In this document: in pieces, positions 27,464 to 36,358 of the stretch
Position numbering within the stretch: position 1 is the first letter of the stretch
Layout of the letters: each line of letters opens with the position of its first letter
NCBI RefSeq assembly: GCF_002967765.1
Contig: NZ_PUHY01000013.1
Coordinates: 62,001-126,000, forward strand
DNA from: Blastopirellula marina
GTDB lineage: Bacteria > Planctomycetota > Planctomycetia > Pirellulales > Pirellulaceae
DNA length: 64,000 bases
Reading direction: 5' to 3'
The notes under the pieces: model-generated
Databases searched by the model: none
What the model saw: only the letters and a program-made list of their open reading frames with translations
What the model was told of the DNA's origin: nothing
Translations under genes and position numbers: made by a program

Positions 27464-29995
27464 TTAGTATACGGTTGTGTCGGCTTCGCCTGATACACCT
27501 TGTGGCAAACGCTTGGTTTGCACGTCTGCCCTAATGACCTTTCTGCCTGCAGTCGACATCTGCACTTCAAGATTGAAGCGAATGACCTCGCCTGGCTTCA
27601 CGTACTGGATCGGTTGGACCTGTACCGTAAGTCGATCGGCCGACAACCGTGGTTGCTGCGTGATCGGTCCAGTGAGGTTGGTCAGGTTCATACCTTCCGA
27701 AAGATGCAGAGTGACCTGCAGATTCTCGTCGTCGACATTTCGATTGTTCTTAATCGCCAATACGTATTTAACAGTACTTCCCGTACGAACCCCATCACTT
27801 AGATCGGTCAGGGAGACTTCAAGATCACCAGTAACCTGAGCATTTCCTTGGCCGCCAGGGCTACCTTGTCCACTTGGAGTGCCCTGTCCGACTGTTGGCG
27901 GTGGCTCGGGTGCTGGCGTCATCGGAGCGACGATCTCCAAACACTTCTCAGCCTCACGTGTGATTCCTTCATCACAGGTTGCTCGGACGATATTACATGC
28001 TCGCGGAACAGGACGACTGGCGGAACATTGGACCTCTAAGATCGCTTCCTGGTTAGGAAGAATCCGTGGGAAGGACCAGATCACTCGATTTTGTTCGTCG
28101 ATCGCCGGATCGGTACGACCCAAGATTTGGAACTCGGGATCAATCGATTCCTCGACACGCACATTGGTTAGCGGAGATGGACCGTTATTATAGAGCCTCG
28201 CTCGGAACAGAACCGTTTGTCCAACGACTTCACGTTCCACCGAACGCAGTTCCAGCGTAAACGTCGGCTCCGGTGGGGGTGGCGAAACGGTCACCCACGC
28301 GGTCTTCGACTTCCCTGCGACACCTTGAGCGGAAACGGTCAGTGTGTGATGGAAGCGACCCGGAACTTGCGTCTGCAGTTCTAGCTGAATCGTACGTTCC
28401 TGACCAATCGCCAGACTTCCGAGCTGATCGTTTATGATGCGACCATTCTCTGCCATTGGATGGCTCAAACCATTATCAAACACATCTTCAAGTCGCAAGC
28501 CGACTAACGGTTGATCGCCCGTATTGCGGACGGTGATGTTGTAAACAACCGGCTCTCCCACGATGACCGTTTCGGGACCTTCCATGAAGAGTTGAATCGC
28601 ATCGACGTTAATCTGCGTCTCGACACAATCCTCGCTTCGCAGTCCCGCTGCGGCGGTGGCAACCGCACAGTTGCGAATCACGCCCGATTGCTGCACACGC
28701 GTCGTAATCGAAATCTGGCGGAAACCACGAGCTTCGAGATCACCGATGGTCCAAACAAGTTGATTACCAATTTGCTGTGCTGCCGGGACGCTGCTTTCAT
28801 ATTGCAATCCGGCCGGCAAGGCGCAACTCACTTCCGTATTGCGAGCAGCAACGTCGCCGCCATTTTGGACGTTGATATTATAAACCGCTTGGGCGCCGTA
28901 CTCGGCGACCTGGGGACCGGTCATATCGACGGCCAACTGCGGAGCACTCCAAGTGACGGTAGTCACTCCAGAACCCAACGTCAGGTTTTCGGCGTTGCTT
29001 TGTGGATCGAGGTTGGGCTGTATGATCGTTACACGAATCTGGGCAGTGCCCGCTTGTTGGGTCAGTGGAACCAATTCGACGGTCGCGAAACCGTTGGAAT
29101 CGGTTCGCGTTTTAATGCCCGCTCCTTGTTCGGCCGGTTGACCGTTGACCAGGAACGCCGATGCAGGGCCGTCCAAGATTTCGTACTGCACTTCCCAGTC
29201 CGAGACCGGCTGCCGGTTGGTTTGCCGCAAGACGGTGGTCGAAAGTACCGCTTTGTCACCGGCGGGAACAACTGTTGAGTTGGGGAACTGCCACTGGGCA
29301 TCAACCCAATAAATGGTCGCCGTCTGCTGGCGAGCTGGCCAATTTTCGAACGTCGGTGCCAATGCAGTGACGCGACTCACGCCGGGCGAAGCCGAACTGA
29401 CCGACATCCAGGTTTGTCCGCGCAGCACGCGCACGTCGTCGCCGGGAAGTTCGGTGCCACGGTCGATGGTTTTATCGCACAATAATGTGCTGCTAGTCGC
29501 AAAGTCGGGACCTTGGACGCCGTAATCTCGGTTCGACACGAGATCGAAGTAGTTATAGTCTTTGCCAACCTCGGTGATGTAACCAACGCTCTCTCGCGAG
29601 AGAATCCAATTCACCGGTCGCCCTGCTTCATGCAAATGACGTTTACGATTCAAACCGGCAACAAGAACGACTTCCGTTCCGACCGGAGCAACCACGCGTG
29701 ACGGAGAAAGCTGTAATGCCTGAGGATCCGCTACATCCTTCGGAGGTTCCGGTAGCGGCGTCAGCGGCGTGACACCAGGTGCCGGACAAGGTGAGAGCGG
29801 CGGAGGCTGTTGGAATGCTGGCTGTTGATTGAAACAACCGAGATTGCATTCCACTGGCTCGGCATCGCGGGCAAAGATATGTCGTCCCGTTGGATCAATT
29901 CGGGGCACACGCAACGGAGCGCAGCCTGATCCAACGAACGCAATCCATAGCGTCGAAAGGAGCAATAATCGCTTCGTGCTTGATGACCACCGCAT
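27464..29995 (-). CDS. DUF11-repeat cell-surface lipoprotein
   Basis: The 843-residue protein has an N-terminal hydrophobic signal ending in VGSGC, with Cys25 a probable lipidation site. A Pro-rich linker follows. From about residue 340 come several DUF11/CARDB-like beta-sandwich repeats with the recurring pattern of a GPxxVxxGxxVxYxIxVxNxG strand, for example MEGPETVIVGEPVVYNITV, then GQTVLFRARLYNNGPSPL, then GSTVKYVLAIKNNR. A Gly/Gln-rich spacer lies near residue 700. Such repeats are common in planctomycete outer-surface proteins and presumably mediate adhesion or envelope structure. The gene is the first of a two-gene unit with the LigD-like gene. Confidence 0.82.
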   Translation of the reverse strand: MRWSSSTKRLLLLSTLWIAFVGSGCAPLRVPRIDPTGRHIFARDAEPVECNLGCFNQQPAFQQPPPLSPCPAPGVTPLTPLPEPPKDVADPQALQLSPSRVVAPVGTEVVLVAGLNRKRHLHEAGRPVNWILSRESVGYITEVGKDYNYFDLVSNRDYGVQGPDFATSSTLLCDKTIDRGTELPGDDVRVLRGQTWMSVSSASPGVSRVTALAPTFENWPARQQTATIYWVDAQWQFPNSTVVPAGDKAVLSTTVLRQTNRQPVSDWEVQYEILDGPASAFLVNGQPAEQGAGIKTRTDSNGFATVELVPLTQQAGTAQIRVTIIQPNLDPQSNAENLTLGSGVTTVTWSAPQLAVDMTGPQVAEYGAQAVYNINVQNGGDVAARNTEVSCALPAGLQYESSVPAAQQIGNQLVWTIGDLEARGFRQISITTRVQQSGVIRNCAVATAAAGLRSEDCVETQINVDAIQLFMEGPETVIVGEPVVYNITVRNTGDQPLVGLRLEDVFDNGLSHPMAENGRIINDQLGSLAIGQERTIQLELQTQVPGRFHHTLTVSAQGVAGKSKTAWVTVSPPPPEPTFTLELRSVEREVVGQTVLFRARLYNNGPSPLTNVRVEESIDPEFQILGRTDPAIDEQNRVIWSFPRILPNQEAILEVQCSASRPVPRACNIVRATCDEGITREAEKCLEIVAPMTPAPEPPPTVGQGTPSGQGSPGGQGNAQVTGDLEVSLTDLSDGVRTGSTVKYVLAIKNNRNVDDENLQVTLHLSEGMNLTNLTGPITQQPRLSADRLTVQVQPIQYVKPGEVIRFNLEVQMSTAGRKVIRADVQTKRLPQGVSGEADTTVY

Positions 29996-30111
29996 GGCTG
30001 ATTCCGTACCTCGGGCGTAGTTTCCATGTCATAGCTTGCCCAGACTGACAAGCCATGCAAAGTTAGCACGCGGTTAGGCAACATGCGGCATTTTTTCAAC
30101 GTGCGGTGTTG

Positions 30112-30161
30112 AAAAAAAACAACGCGACCCGTGCGCTTAGATAAATCACACGGGTCGCGTT
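30112..30161 (-). terminator. Strong intrinsic terminator for the thioredoxin-fold gene
   Basis: Read leftwards, a perfect 13-bp stem (AACGCGACCCGTG at 30121-30133 with CACGGGTCGCGTT at 30149-30161, 15-nt loop) is followed by G and a run of eight T's (A-run 30112-30119 on the plus strand). It lies 34 bp after the stop at 30196. The T-run can also pair with a second repeat, TTTTTTCAAC (30091-30100) with GTTGAAAAAA (30108-30117), so two alternative folds share it. Confidence 0.88.
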
Positions 30162-30195
30162 GATAAATCAGATTGTAGGGGCAATGCCCCAGCGT

Positions 30196-31068
30196 CTAGC
30201 GGTTACGAGCGAAGATACCCGTGGCATACCACACGCCGTTTCGACCACGCTTCATGTCGTAGCCGTAGTAGACGTTGTTAGAACTGACGGCCGACCAGTG
30301 CCCTGACGAATGTCGCCAACTGCGGACACATTCGATCGCGGCGTCTTCCAAACGTTGGCCTGGCCAGCTCTCAGCACAGACTTCGGTTGGCAATAGATTG
30401 CCAGGCAACTGGGCTTTGATTTGGTGGAACCGTGATTCCCACTGATGATGCCCTTGCAGTTGCATGCTGGCCTGGTTGCGACTGTGACGAAACGTCTCGA
30501 GTGCTAGCAGGCGACGGAAGATCCCCTTCGTGCTCGCAGGCTTTTCAGGGTGCATCCGCACCGCGTAGATCAGCGTTCGTTGCGTCAGCGAACCAGGAGG
30601 CAATGTCAGAATGACTTGCATCTGGTCAACGGTGCGTCCTTGCGAACCTCGCAGATTGAATTGGCTGACAACTTGCCCGTATTCGGAAGGATCATTGTTG
30701 GTGTAATCGACGATCGCGATACCCGCACTACCGTACATGTATCCAAATGCAGCGTGATTCAAGATTCGTGTCGGCTTCTCCTTGATCGTCACATTGGCAT
30801 CGACCGAGAGCTTGGCCAAGGTGTAATTGCTTAGCAACGATTGGATGCTTCGGTTTGTCAGCACCTCGTCTTCGAAACGAGAAGCAACTTGCGAATCATC
30901 GTAGAAGTAGATCACCAACATCTTCTTGTCGGCGGTCGCGGCTTTCACGGCACTCGAGTAGTTATCGTGCCATGTGAGCTCCGAGGTTTCTGCTTTTGCG
31001 ACGCTTGTCCAACTCATGAGCAATATGAGATTGGCTAACAAGCAAAGTTTGCGAAAGGAGATGATCAT
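30196..31068 (-). CDS. Exported thioredoxin-fold protein without a CxxC motif
   Basis: The 290-residue protein starts with a signal peptide (MIISFRKLCLLANLILLMSWTSVAKA). The next ~125 residues resemble thioredoxin-like folds that begin WHDNYSSAVKAATADKKMLVIYFYDDSQ and continue with FEDEVLTNRSIQSLLSNYTLAKLSVD, but the usual active-site Cys-x-x-Cys is replaced by a DDSQ region. A later part (residues ~165-290) is a planctomycete-type helical domain containing NQASMQLQGHHQWESRF, AESWPGQRLEDAAIECVRSWRHSSGHW, a pattern recalling CAP/SCP-like sequences. A redox role is unlikely without the cysteines; the function is unknown. It ends at the strong terminator near 30140. Confidence 0.7.
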   Translation of the reverse strand: MIISFRKLCLLANLILLMSWTSVAKAETSELTWHDNYSSAVKAATADKKMLVIYFYDDSQVASRFEDEVLTNRSIQSLLSNYTLAKLSVDANVTIKEKPTRILNHAAFGYMYGSAGIAIVDYTNNDPSEYGQVVSQFNLRGSQGRTVDQMQVILTLPPGSLTQRTLIYAVRMHPEKPASTKGIFRRLLALETFRHSRNQASMQLQGHHQWESRFHQIKAQLPGNLLPTEVCAESWPGQRLEDAAIECVRSWRHSSGHWSAVSSNNVYYGYDMKRGRNGVWYATGIFARNR

Positions 31069-31437
31069 GGGGGCTATGAACGCTTCAAGGAATGGAAGGG
31101 GTAGGTAACGTTTCCGGCATTTATGCAGGAGAAACGGAATTTACCGGTCAAAACAATTACGTAAGCCTAAAACTGGCGGTTGTAGCAGTCAATCTACTAA
31201 TAGTGGACGGATGGCAGATCTCCCTCATTTTCCTGCGATCTTTGCCGCACGACGCAGATAGGCAACCTGCGAAGTATAGAGAAGGGGAAATATCTTGGAT
31301 ATTGTCAGGGATTTGGGCGACTTTCCTACGAATGATGGCAATGAAAGCTTCACGAGATCGCCTAATCGGTATATCTTGTGTGCTGCCCAATCCCTCACAG
31401 ACCGTAAATTGCCCCTCCACCACGGATGAGGAACATC
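31069..31437. other. Divergent intergenic region, no gene seen
   Basis: This 369-bp stretch separates the leftward gene starting at 31068 from the rightward gene at 31438 and should hold both promoters. Rightward frames within it overlap the following gene out of frame and are not protein-like. For the leftward gene, TTGACT and TAGGCT with 17-nt spacing near 31155-31185 is a weak candidate only. Confidence 0.4.
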
Positions 31438-33327
31438 ATGAATCGGAATCTACGGCGTACGGCGGCGCACTCTTTTCTCGCATCTCTTTCGGGATTACTG
31501 ATCCTAACTGGGTTCGTTTCGGCTCAAACCCCTAGCCCAGCGGAAGACTTGTCACCAATCGTGGAGGACGCCAAGTCGAACTTCCAACCGGTGACCGACG
31601 CGGAAGTCGCCTCGGCCAAACAAAAGCTTGAAGCGAAGCTCTCGCAACTTCAAAGTCTGCTTTCCAATGGAACAGACGAGAACAAGCAAGCCTGGGAGCA
31701 GTATCTGCGTTGGGATGACCTTCAAACGCAACTTGCTGCCAATCAGCCTGACCTGCGAACCTTAGAAGAAATCTACTTGAAGTATCGAGGTTCGTATGCG
31801 GGACTTGACAAAAGGCAGCTAGTCGAGGCTCGACGCGCCTTGCGGCACTACATCAATTTGGCCTACTTCCTCCAAGTCGATCAGTACAAGCAGCAGTTCG
31901 ATATTCAGCTGAAAACCCTGGCAGATGCGATCAAACGTTACTCCGATTCTTCGGCTGACGCCGACAGCAAAACCATTGGGGCGATTCTCGGATGGCTCGA
32001 ACAAGGCAATCAAGTTCCGAAATTGGTTTCTTCCATTCGTAAAGAATTTAATCACCCGAATCTTTATGCCTCGGTTTCCCGCGAATTCCTCGCTGCAGGT
32101 ATCAGCCGCAAAGTGGATCAGGTCAATCCCGTTCACGAAATCATCCTGGGCACGAATGTCACCGGCACCGCCCATTTGGTCGGAGATGTCGATGTCAATC
32201 TCCTACCCAGCAAAGACAGCGCGCTGATTGAACTGCAATTAAAAGGGGATGTCACGTCGAACAACGTCGGTGTTAATGGACCGGCAACGATCTATTCGAC
32301 AGGCTTTAGCCAGATTGTCGCCAGCAAGGTGCTTGAGTTCACGAAGGATGGTTTGCTGGGCAAGCCAACTTCGGCCGATGCGACAACTTCGACGACGTTC
32401 AACGCGATCTGCGCGAAGATGAAATTGATCCAAAAGATCGCCACTAAACGTGCTTATCAACAAAAAGGTCAAGCAGAAGCAATCGCTTCAGATCGTACCG
32501 AATTTCGAATCGAACAGCGATTCGACGACGAGTCAAAAGATCTGATTGCCGACGCAAATACCCGTTTGACGGAGAAACTGTTCCGCCCTCTCAAGGGTCG
32601 TGACGAGTTCCCTGACACGCTCAATATTTCTTCGACCCAAGATGAAGTGAATGTCGAAGTGCTACATGCCAGCCAGTCGCAACTAGCTGCCCCCGGCACC
32701 GCTCCTGAATCGAGTGATGACGGAGCCGATGTAACGCTCAAGGTTCACGAGTCGATCGTTAACAACTACGGCGAAACATTCCTGGCCGGCGTTGTCCTCA
32801 CCGACGAAAAATTGGTCGACCTATTGAAGCAACGCAACGCCGAGATCCCTGAAGAATTAGAGATCACTCCAGATTCCGATCCTTGGTCGATCACGTTCGA
32901 CTACAAGAGCCCGATCCAGGTGATCTTCGACAACGACACCGTCAAAATCGGCATTCGCGGTCGTCAGTTCACGCGTGGGAATACGGAGGTGAATCGTACC
33001 ATCTCGATCAGCGCGGACTACAAGATCGAAAAGGGAGAAGCAGGTACACTTCTCACCCGTACCGGTGAAGTGGTCGTCGATTTCCCCACACAAGAACGTC
33101 TTGGTCCATTAGACCTGACAGCAAAAACCTTCCTCCGCAAGAAGTTTGAAGCGGTCTTCAAGCAAGAGATCGTCGGCGAAGGGATCAAGATGGAAGGGGA
33201 ATGGGAAAAGGCTGGTATCCTGCGAATCTCTTCTCTATCCGTTACACCTGGTTGGTTTGTGGGAAGCTGGAAACTGGAAGCTCCAGCCGAAGCCGCTGCG
33301 ACCGAGGTGACTTCTGTGGTAGAATAA
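31438..33327 (+). CDS. Large exported protein of unknown function
   Basis: The ATG at 31438 (MNRNLRRTAAHSF) has GAGGA 5 nt upstream and gives 629 residues; ATG 31426 is an in-frame alternative. A signal peptide (FLASLSGLLILTGFVSAQ) precedes a helical region of about 180 residues (QKLEAKLSQLQSLL, LEEIYLKYRGSYAGLDK). A long beta-rich region follows, with repeated paired-strand patterns (HLVGDVDVNLLPSKDSALIELQLKG, TVKIGIRGRQFTRGN). It recalls planctomycete periplasmic proteins known only as hypothetical. No catalytic motif, lipobox or transmembrane helix beyond the signal is visible. Confidence 0.75.
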   Translation: MNRNLRRTAAHSFLASLSGLLILTGFVSAQTPSPAEDLSPIVEDAKSNFQPVTDAEVASAKQKLEAKLSQLQSLLSNGTDENKQAWEQYLRWDDLQTQLAANQPDLRTLEEIYLKYRGSYAGLDKRQLVEARRALRHYINLAYFLQVDQYKQQFDIQLKTLADAIKRYSDSSADADSKTIGAILGWLEQGNQVPKLVSSIRKEFNHPNLYASVSREFLAAGISRKVDQVNPVHEIILGTNVTGTAHLVGDVDVNLLPSKDSALIELQLKGDVTSNNVGVNGPATIYSTGFSQIVASKVLEFTKDGLLGKPTSADATTSTTFNAICAKMKLIQKIATKRAYQQKGQAEAIASDRTEFRIEQRFDDESKDLIADANTRLTEKLFRPLKGRDEFPDTLNISSTQDEVNVEVLHASQSQLAAPGTAPESSDDGADVTLKVHESIVNNYGETFLAGVVLTDEKLVDLLKQRNAEIPEELEITPDSDPWSITFDYKSPIQVIFDNDTVKIGIRGRQFTRGNTEVNRTISISADYKIEKGEAGTLLTRTGEVVVDFPTQERLGPLDLTAKTFLRKKFEAVFKQEIVGEGIKMEGEWEKAGILRISSLSVTPGWFVGSWKLEAPAEAAATEVTSVVE

Positions 33328-33478
33328 GCCACGTCGCAAGTTTTCAGTGTCCAGTCCGAAATGCCGCTTCGTCATGGTCTTGGCGAAGTAGGCAAGATGT
33401 CGCTGAATGGCCGAGTTCTAATTCACTTTGCTGAAAACGAAACACGGATCACTTCACACTGCTCCGGAGGAGCCGTCC

Positions 33479-33955
33479 ATGTCTCGCTGGGTTGAGATTC
33501 AGTTCGATTGCATTCCACTGCGTTCCATTGATCGAATGGATATTCCGATGGACGCCTCGCCCAAGTTTCAGCAGCATTGCTTGCGGGTGAAAGCCGCCAT
33601 GGAAAAGCACGGCTCGCACAACACCTACTATCTGCATAACGCGACATGCACGTATCACCTGCTCAATGATCCCGTCGACGGCATGATCCAGTTCCGATTT
33701 CATGGCACGGTGATGACCGACGAATCGGACATGAGCACTCGCGGTAGCGATCTGGAAGTCGAACTCGTTAAAGAGACTTGCACCTGGCTTTCCGAACCGA
33801 TCGTGCACTGGTTTCAGGAAACAGTTCAGCGCAGCGTGGCCGTCGAGTTCGATCACTACATCCAAGCTGGCGACCTTAAGAAAACCGAAGAACGGATCGC
33901 GAAGATCAAAGCCGAGAGCGAATCAGGGGACGGGTTTATGGGAATGTACCTGTAG
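33479..33955 (+). CDS. Conserved hypothetical protein (158 aa)
   Basis: The start at ATG 33479 (MSRWVEIQFDCIPLRSIDR) is set by a strong GGAGGAG 8 nt upstream; the open frame runs back to 33428. The 158-residue cytoplasmic product has a central region with TYYLHNATCTYHLLNDPVDGMIQFRFHGTVMTD and a C-terminal charged helix (LKKTEERIAKIKAESES). I recognise no domain. The absence of signal peptide and the even composition suggest a soluble protein. The gene lies 151 bp after the exported protein at 31438 and is followed by a convergent gene. Confidence 0.75.
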   Translation: MSRWVEIQFDCIPLRSIDRMDIPMDASPKFQQHCLRVKAAMEKHGSHNTYYLHNATCTYHLLNDPVDGMIQFRFHGTVMTDESDMSTRGSDLEVELVKETCTWLSEPIVHWFQETVQRSVAVEFDHYIQAGDLKKTEERIAKIKAESESGDGFMGMYL

Positions 33956-33992
33956 GTCGTCGAGTAATCGCGAATCGTATCCCCAGAAAGTG

Positions 33993-34532
33993 TCAAAGCT
34001 CGCTCCACCAATGGGGAATCTGCTCAAGCGAATCGCTAACTTCCTGGTCCTCCCAGAGGCCGCCTAAGACCTCGCGAATCAGAACGATAACTCGCTGTTC
34101 CGTAAGACTCTCCCACGCTGAGACCGCTTCACTTAGTCGTCGTTCAAGCCAACGGTACTCATCGCAATCGTTAACGTTTTGAACGATCTTTTGACCTACG
34201 CCTACTCGGACGGCGTAGACTTCGTATCGATCGCTCAGAAGCTGACAAGGAGCGTCGCTTGGGTTCGCCACGATCGCCGACTGGAAGATATCCCCTGCCG
34301 ACCATAGGTCGACGTGCTGCGATCGATACAGAATTGGCGGAATGAACGCGTTGGTCAGCAGGCAACCCACAAAGGTGTCGATTGCCGCTCGGGTCTTGGC
34401 GGGCCATTGTTCGGACGACCATTCATTGGGATCATCCGTTAAACGCTGTGCGGAGAAGTTCTTTGCCTTTTCCCATATCGCGTCGGCAAACGAACCGCCA
34501 ATCGCGATGATGGTGACCTTCTGGCTTGTCAT
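33993..34532 (-). CDS. Hypothetical protein downstream of dihydroorotase
   Basis: The 179-residue protein (MTSQKVTIIAIGGSFADAIWEKAKNF) starts 18 nt after the dihydroorotase stop and is probably co-transcribed with it. It has no signal peptide. Trp- and Leu-rich helices (EYRWLERRLSEAVSAWESL, WWSEL at the end) and a conserved-looking GCLLTNAFIPPILYRSQHVDLW segment are visible, but I cannot assign a family. Its position suggests co-expression rather than any proven link to pyrimidine synthesis. Confidence 0.65.
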   Translation of the reverse strand: MTSQKVTIIAIGGSFADAIWEKAKNFSAQRLTDDPNEWSSEQWPAKTRAAIDTFVGCLLTNAFIPPILYRSQHVDLWSAGDIFQSAIVANPSDAPCQLLSDRYEVYAVRVGVGQKIVQNVNDCDEYRWLERRLSEAVSAWESLTEQRVIVLIREVLGGLWEDQEVSDSLEQIPHWWSEL

Positions 34533-34550
34533 AAGCCTGCTTCCGAGGAA

Positions 34551-35885
34551 CTAGTCCTCGACACCTTCCCAATAGCCGCCACGACTGTGGTCGAACATCG
34601 CTTCGACCCCCATGCGGGACTCATCGAACTTGCCGTCACGGTAAACTTCCTTACCGCAAACCCACGTTCGCACCGGCCAACCAGTGACTTCGCGGCCCTC
34701 GAAAGGGGTCCAACGGCACTTGGTTTCCATGTTAGGACTACGGATCACCTGGGTTTTGTTCATGTCGATCAGGACCAAGTCGGCATCATAACCAACCTCG
34801 ATGCGTCCCTTTTCCATGATGTCCCAGACGAGCGCTGGCCCTTCGCACATCCAGTGAACGACGTCTTCAATGGTGCACTTGTCCTTAGCGACCAAATCTA
34901 GCATCAACGGCAGTGCCGTATCGACCCCAGGCACACCGCTCGGCGTGTCGGGGTAGCGTCCACACTTCTCTTCGTATTCGTGCGGAGCGTGATCTGTTGC
35001 AACGATTTGGATCTTATCGTCCAAAAGTGCCTGCAGCAGAGCTTCGTTGTCTTCAGCCGTCTTCAGCGAAGGATTCATCTGAGCCAGTGTACCCAGATTC
35101 ATGTAGCTGTCGGTGTTGAGGAACAAGTGATGTGGCGTCACTTCCGCGGTGATCACATCGGCATGGTCTTCAAACACTTCGACGGACGCGCCAGCGCTGA
35201 CGTGGCAAATGTGCAGGCGATGCTTGTATTCGCGGGCCAAAGCACACGCGCGCTTCACAGCGGCAACTTCTGCTTCGACATTGCGAATCTTGGAATGATC
35301 GACCACATTCTTGGTGCCGGCCAGTTCCTGCTTCATCTTGTCGATGATCGATTCGTCTTCCGCATGGACGGCGATCGGCAGTTTGGTTTCGGCGAAAATG
35401 GCTTCCAGCAAACCAGGGTCAGTCAGCGCCATATCGCCGGTGCTGCTACCCATATAAATCTTAATGCCAGGTGTCCGAGTGGCTTTCTTAAGCTCTTCCA
35501 TGTTGTTGAGCGTCGCGCCCATGAAGAACCCATAGTTGACGATGCTCTTGTTGGCAGCGAGCGTCAATTTTTCTTCCAGCAACTTCTGGGAAACCGTGGC
35601 TGGATTCGTGTTGGGCATCTCCAGAAAGGTAGTGATTCCCCCCTTCGCACAAGCACGACTCCCCGAGCGAAGATCCTCTTTATTGGTCAAACCAGGATCT
35701 CGCATATGGACGTGGGCATCGATCACACCTGGGATCAGCGTCATGCCGTAAGCGTAGACCGTTTCGTCCACTTTTACCGATTCGGCCGGATCGATCTCGG
35801 CAATCTGCGCACCATCGATCAGCACAGAGGTCTTTTGAGGGCCGTCCGGCAAAATCACCGTAGCGTTCTTAATTAGCGTTTTCAT
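34551..35885 (-). CDS. pyrC: Dihydroorotase (class I)
   Basis: The 444 residues form a full amidohydrolase. DAHVHMRDPG carries metal ligands His58 and His60, GIKIYMGSSTG carries Lys142, VHAEDES and HICHVSAG supply further histidines, and ATDHAPH holds the catalytic Asp. The C-terminal strand GYDADLVLIDMNKTQVI closes the beta-sandwich. The pattern is class I dihydroorotase, which cyclises carbamoyl-aspartate to dihydroorotate in pyrimidine synthesis; allantoinase is related, but no purine-catabolism genes are near. The ATG at 35885 follows a 473-bp non-coding region. Confidence 0.92.
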   Translation of the reverse strand: MKTLIKNATVILPDGPQKTSVLIDGAQIAEIDPAESVKVDETVYAYGMTLIPGVIDAHVHMRDPGLTNKEDLRSGSRACAKGGITTFLEMPNTNPATVSQKLLEEKLTLAANKSIVNYGFFMGATLNNMEELKKATRTPGIKIYMGSSTGDMALTDPGLLEAIFAETKLPIAVHAEDESIIDKMKQELAGTKNVVDHSKIRNVEAEVAAVKRACALAREYKHRLHICHVSAGASVEVFEDHADVITAEVTPHHLFLNTDSYMNLGTLAQMNPSLKTAEDNEALLQALLDDKIQIVATDHAPHEYEEKCGRYPDTPSGVPGVDTALPLMLDLVAKDKCTIEDVVHWMCEGPALVWDIMEKGRIEVGYDADLVLIDMNKTQVIRSPNMETKCRWTPFEGREVTGWPVRTWVCGKEVYRDGKFDESRMGVEAMFDHSRGGYWEGVED

Positions 35886-36358
35886 TCAATATCCTGCGGT
35901 CGAAAACGAGGGACCCACGCGAAAGTAGGGGGTGGCCGACTCGATAGAAGCCGTCGGCGAGGTACGTGGGGCGCTAGATTGTGTTCGATACGGCCTAGCC
36001 GGGCGCATAGCAGATGCCCGAATCCAGAACGTAAACGACTACTATAAGAAGTTTCGCCCCCCTATGAAAGCGGCCTGGATAGTCGTTAAACGCAGAGTCT
36101 GAAGTGAAAATGGGCGATTTTAATCATTCGTTCCGTGCGATCCACCGCTCTCGTCGCCAATTCTGCTGAAAGCCGCGAGCAAGGGGAGTTACCCTATACT
36201 TGCCTTCGCAACTAAAATAAAGAGTTCACTTTACCCACCTTATTCAGGCAGGCCGTCCCTATCCCTGGTAGATGCTATCAAGCGAGCGGCACGCCTGACC
36301 GATTCACCTATCGAGGAACGAATTCCCTTCGCCAACCGAAGGTCCGATAAGAACGGTC
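35886..36358. other. Divergent intergenic region, no gene seen
   Basis: This 473-bp region lies between dihydroorotase (leftward) and the ccsA/hemX-like gene (rightward). No reading frame of useful length or protein-like composition is present. It must hold both promoters; a TATACT at about 36194 could be a -10 element, but I find no matching -35. I see no strong hairpin or riboswitch-like fold. Confidence 0.5.

Noticed and set aside
28511-29278. Rightward 255-codon frame inside the DUF11 lipoprotein gene
   Set aside because: It is antisense to clear DUF11 repeats and rich in Arg/Asn/Thr, with no signal or motif.
31092-31535. Rightward 147-codon frame before the exported protein at 31438
   Set aside because: It overlaps the start of that gene in another frame and has an erratic composition; the signal-peptide gene explains the region better.
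34980-35876. Rightward 298-codon frame inside dihydroorotase
   Set aside because: It is fully antisense to a gene with complete catalytic motifs, and its composition (His/Phe/Arg-rich, no domain) is that of a shadow frame.
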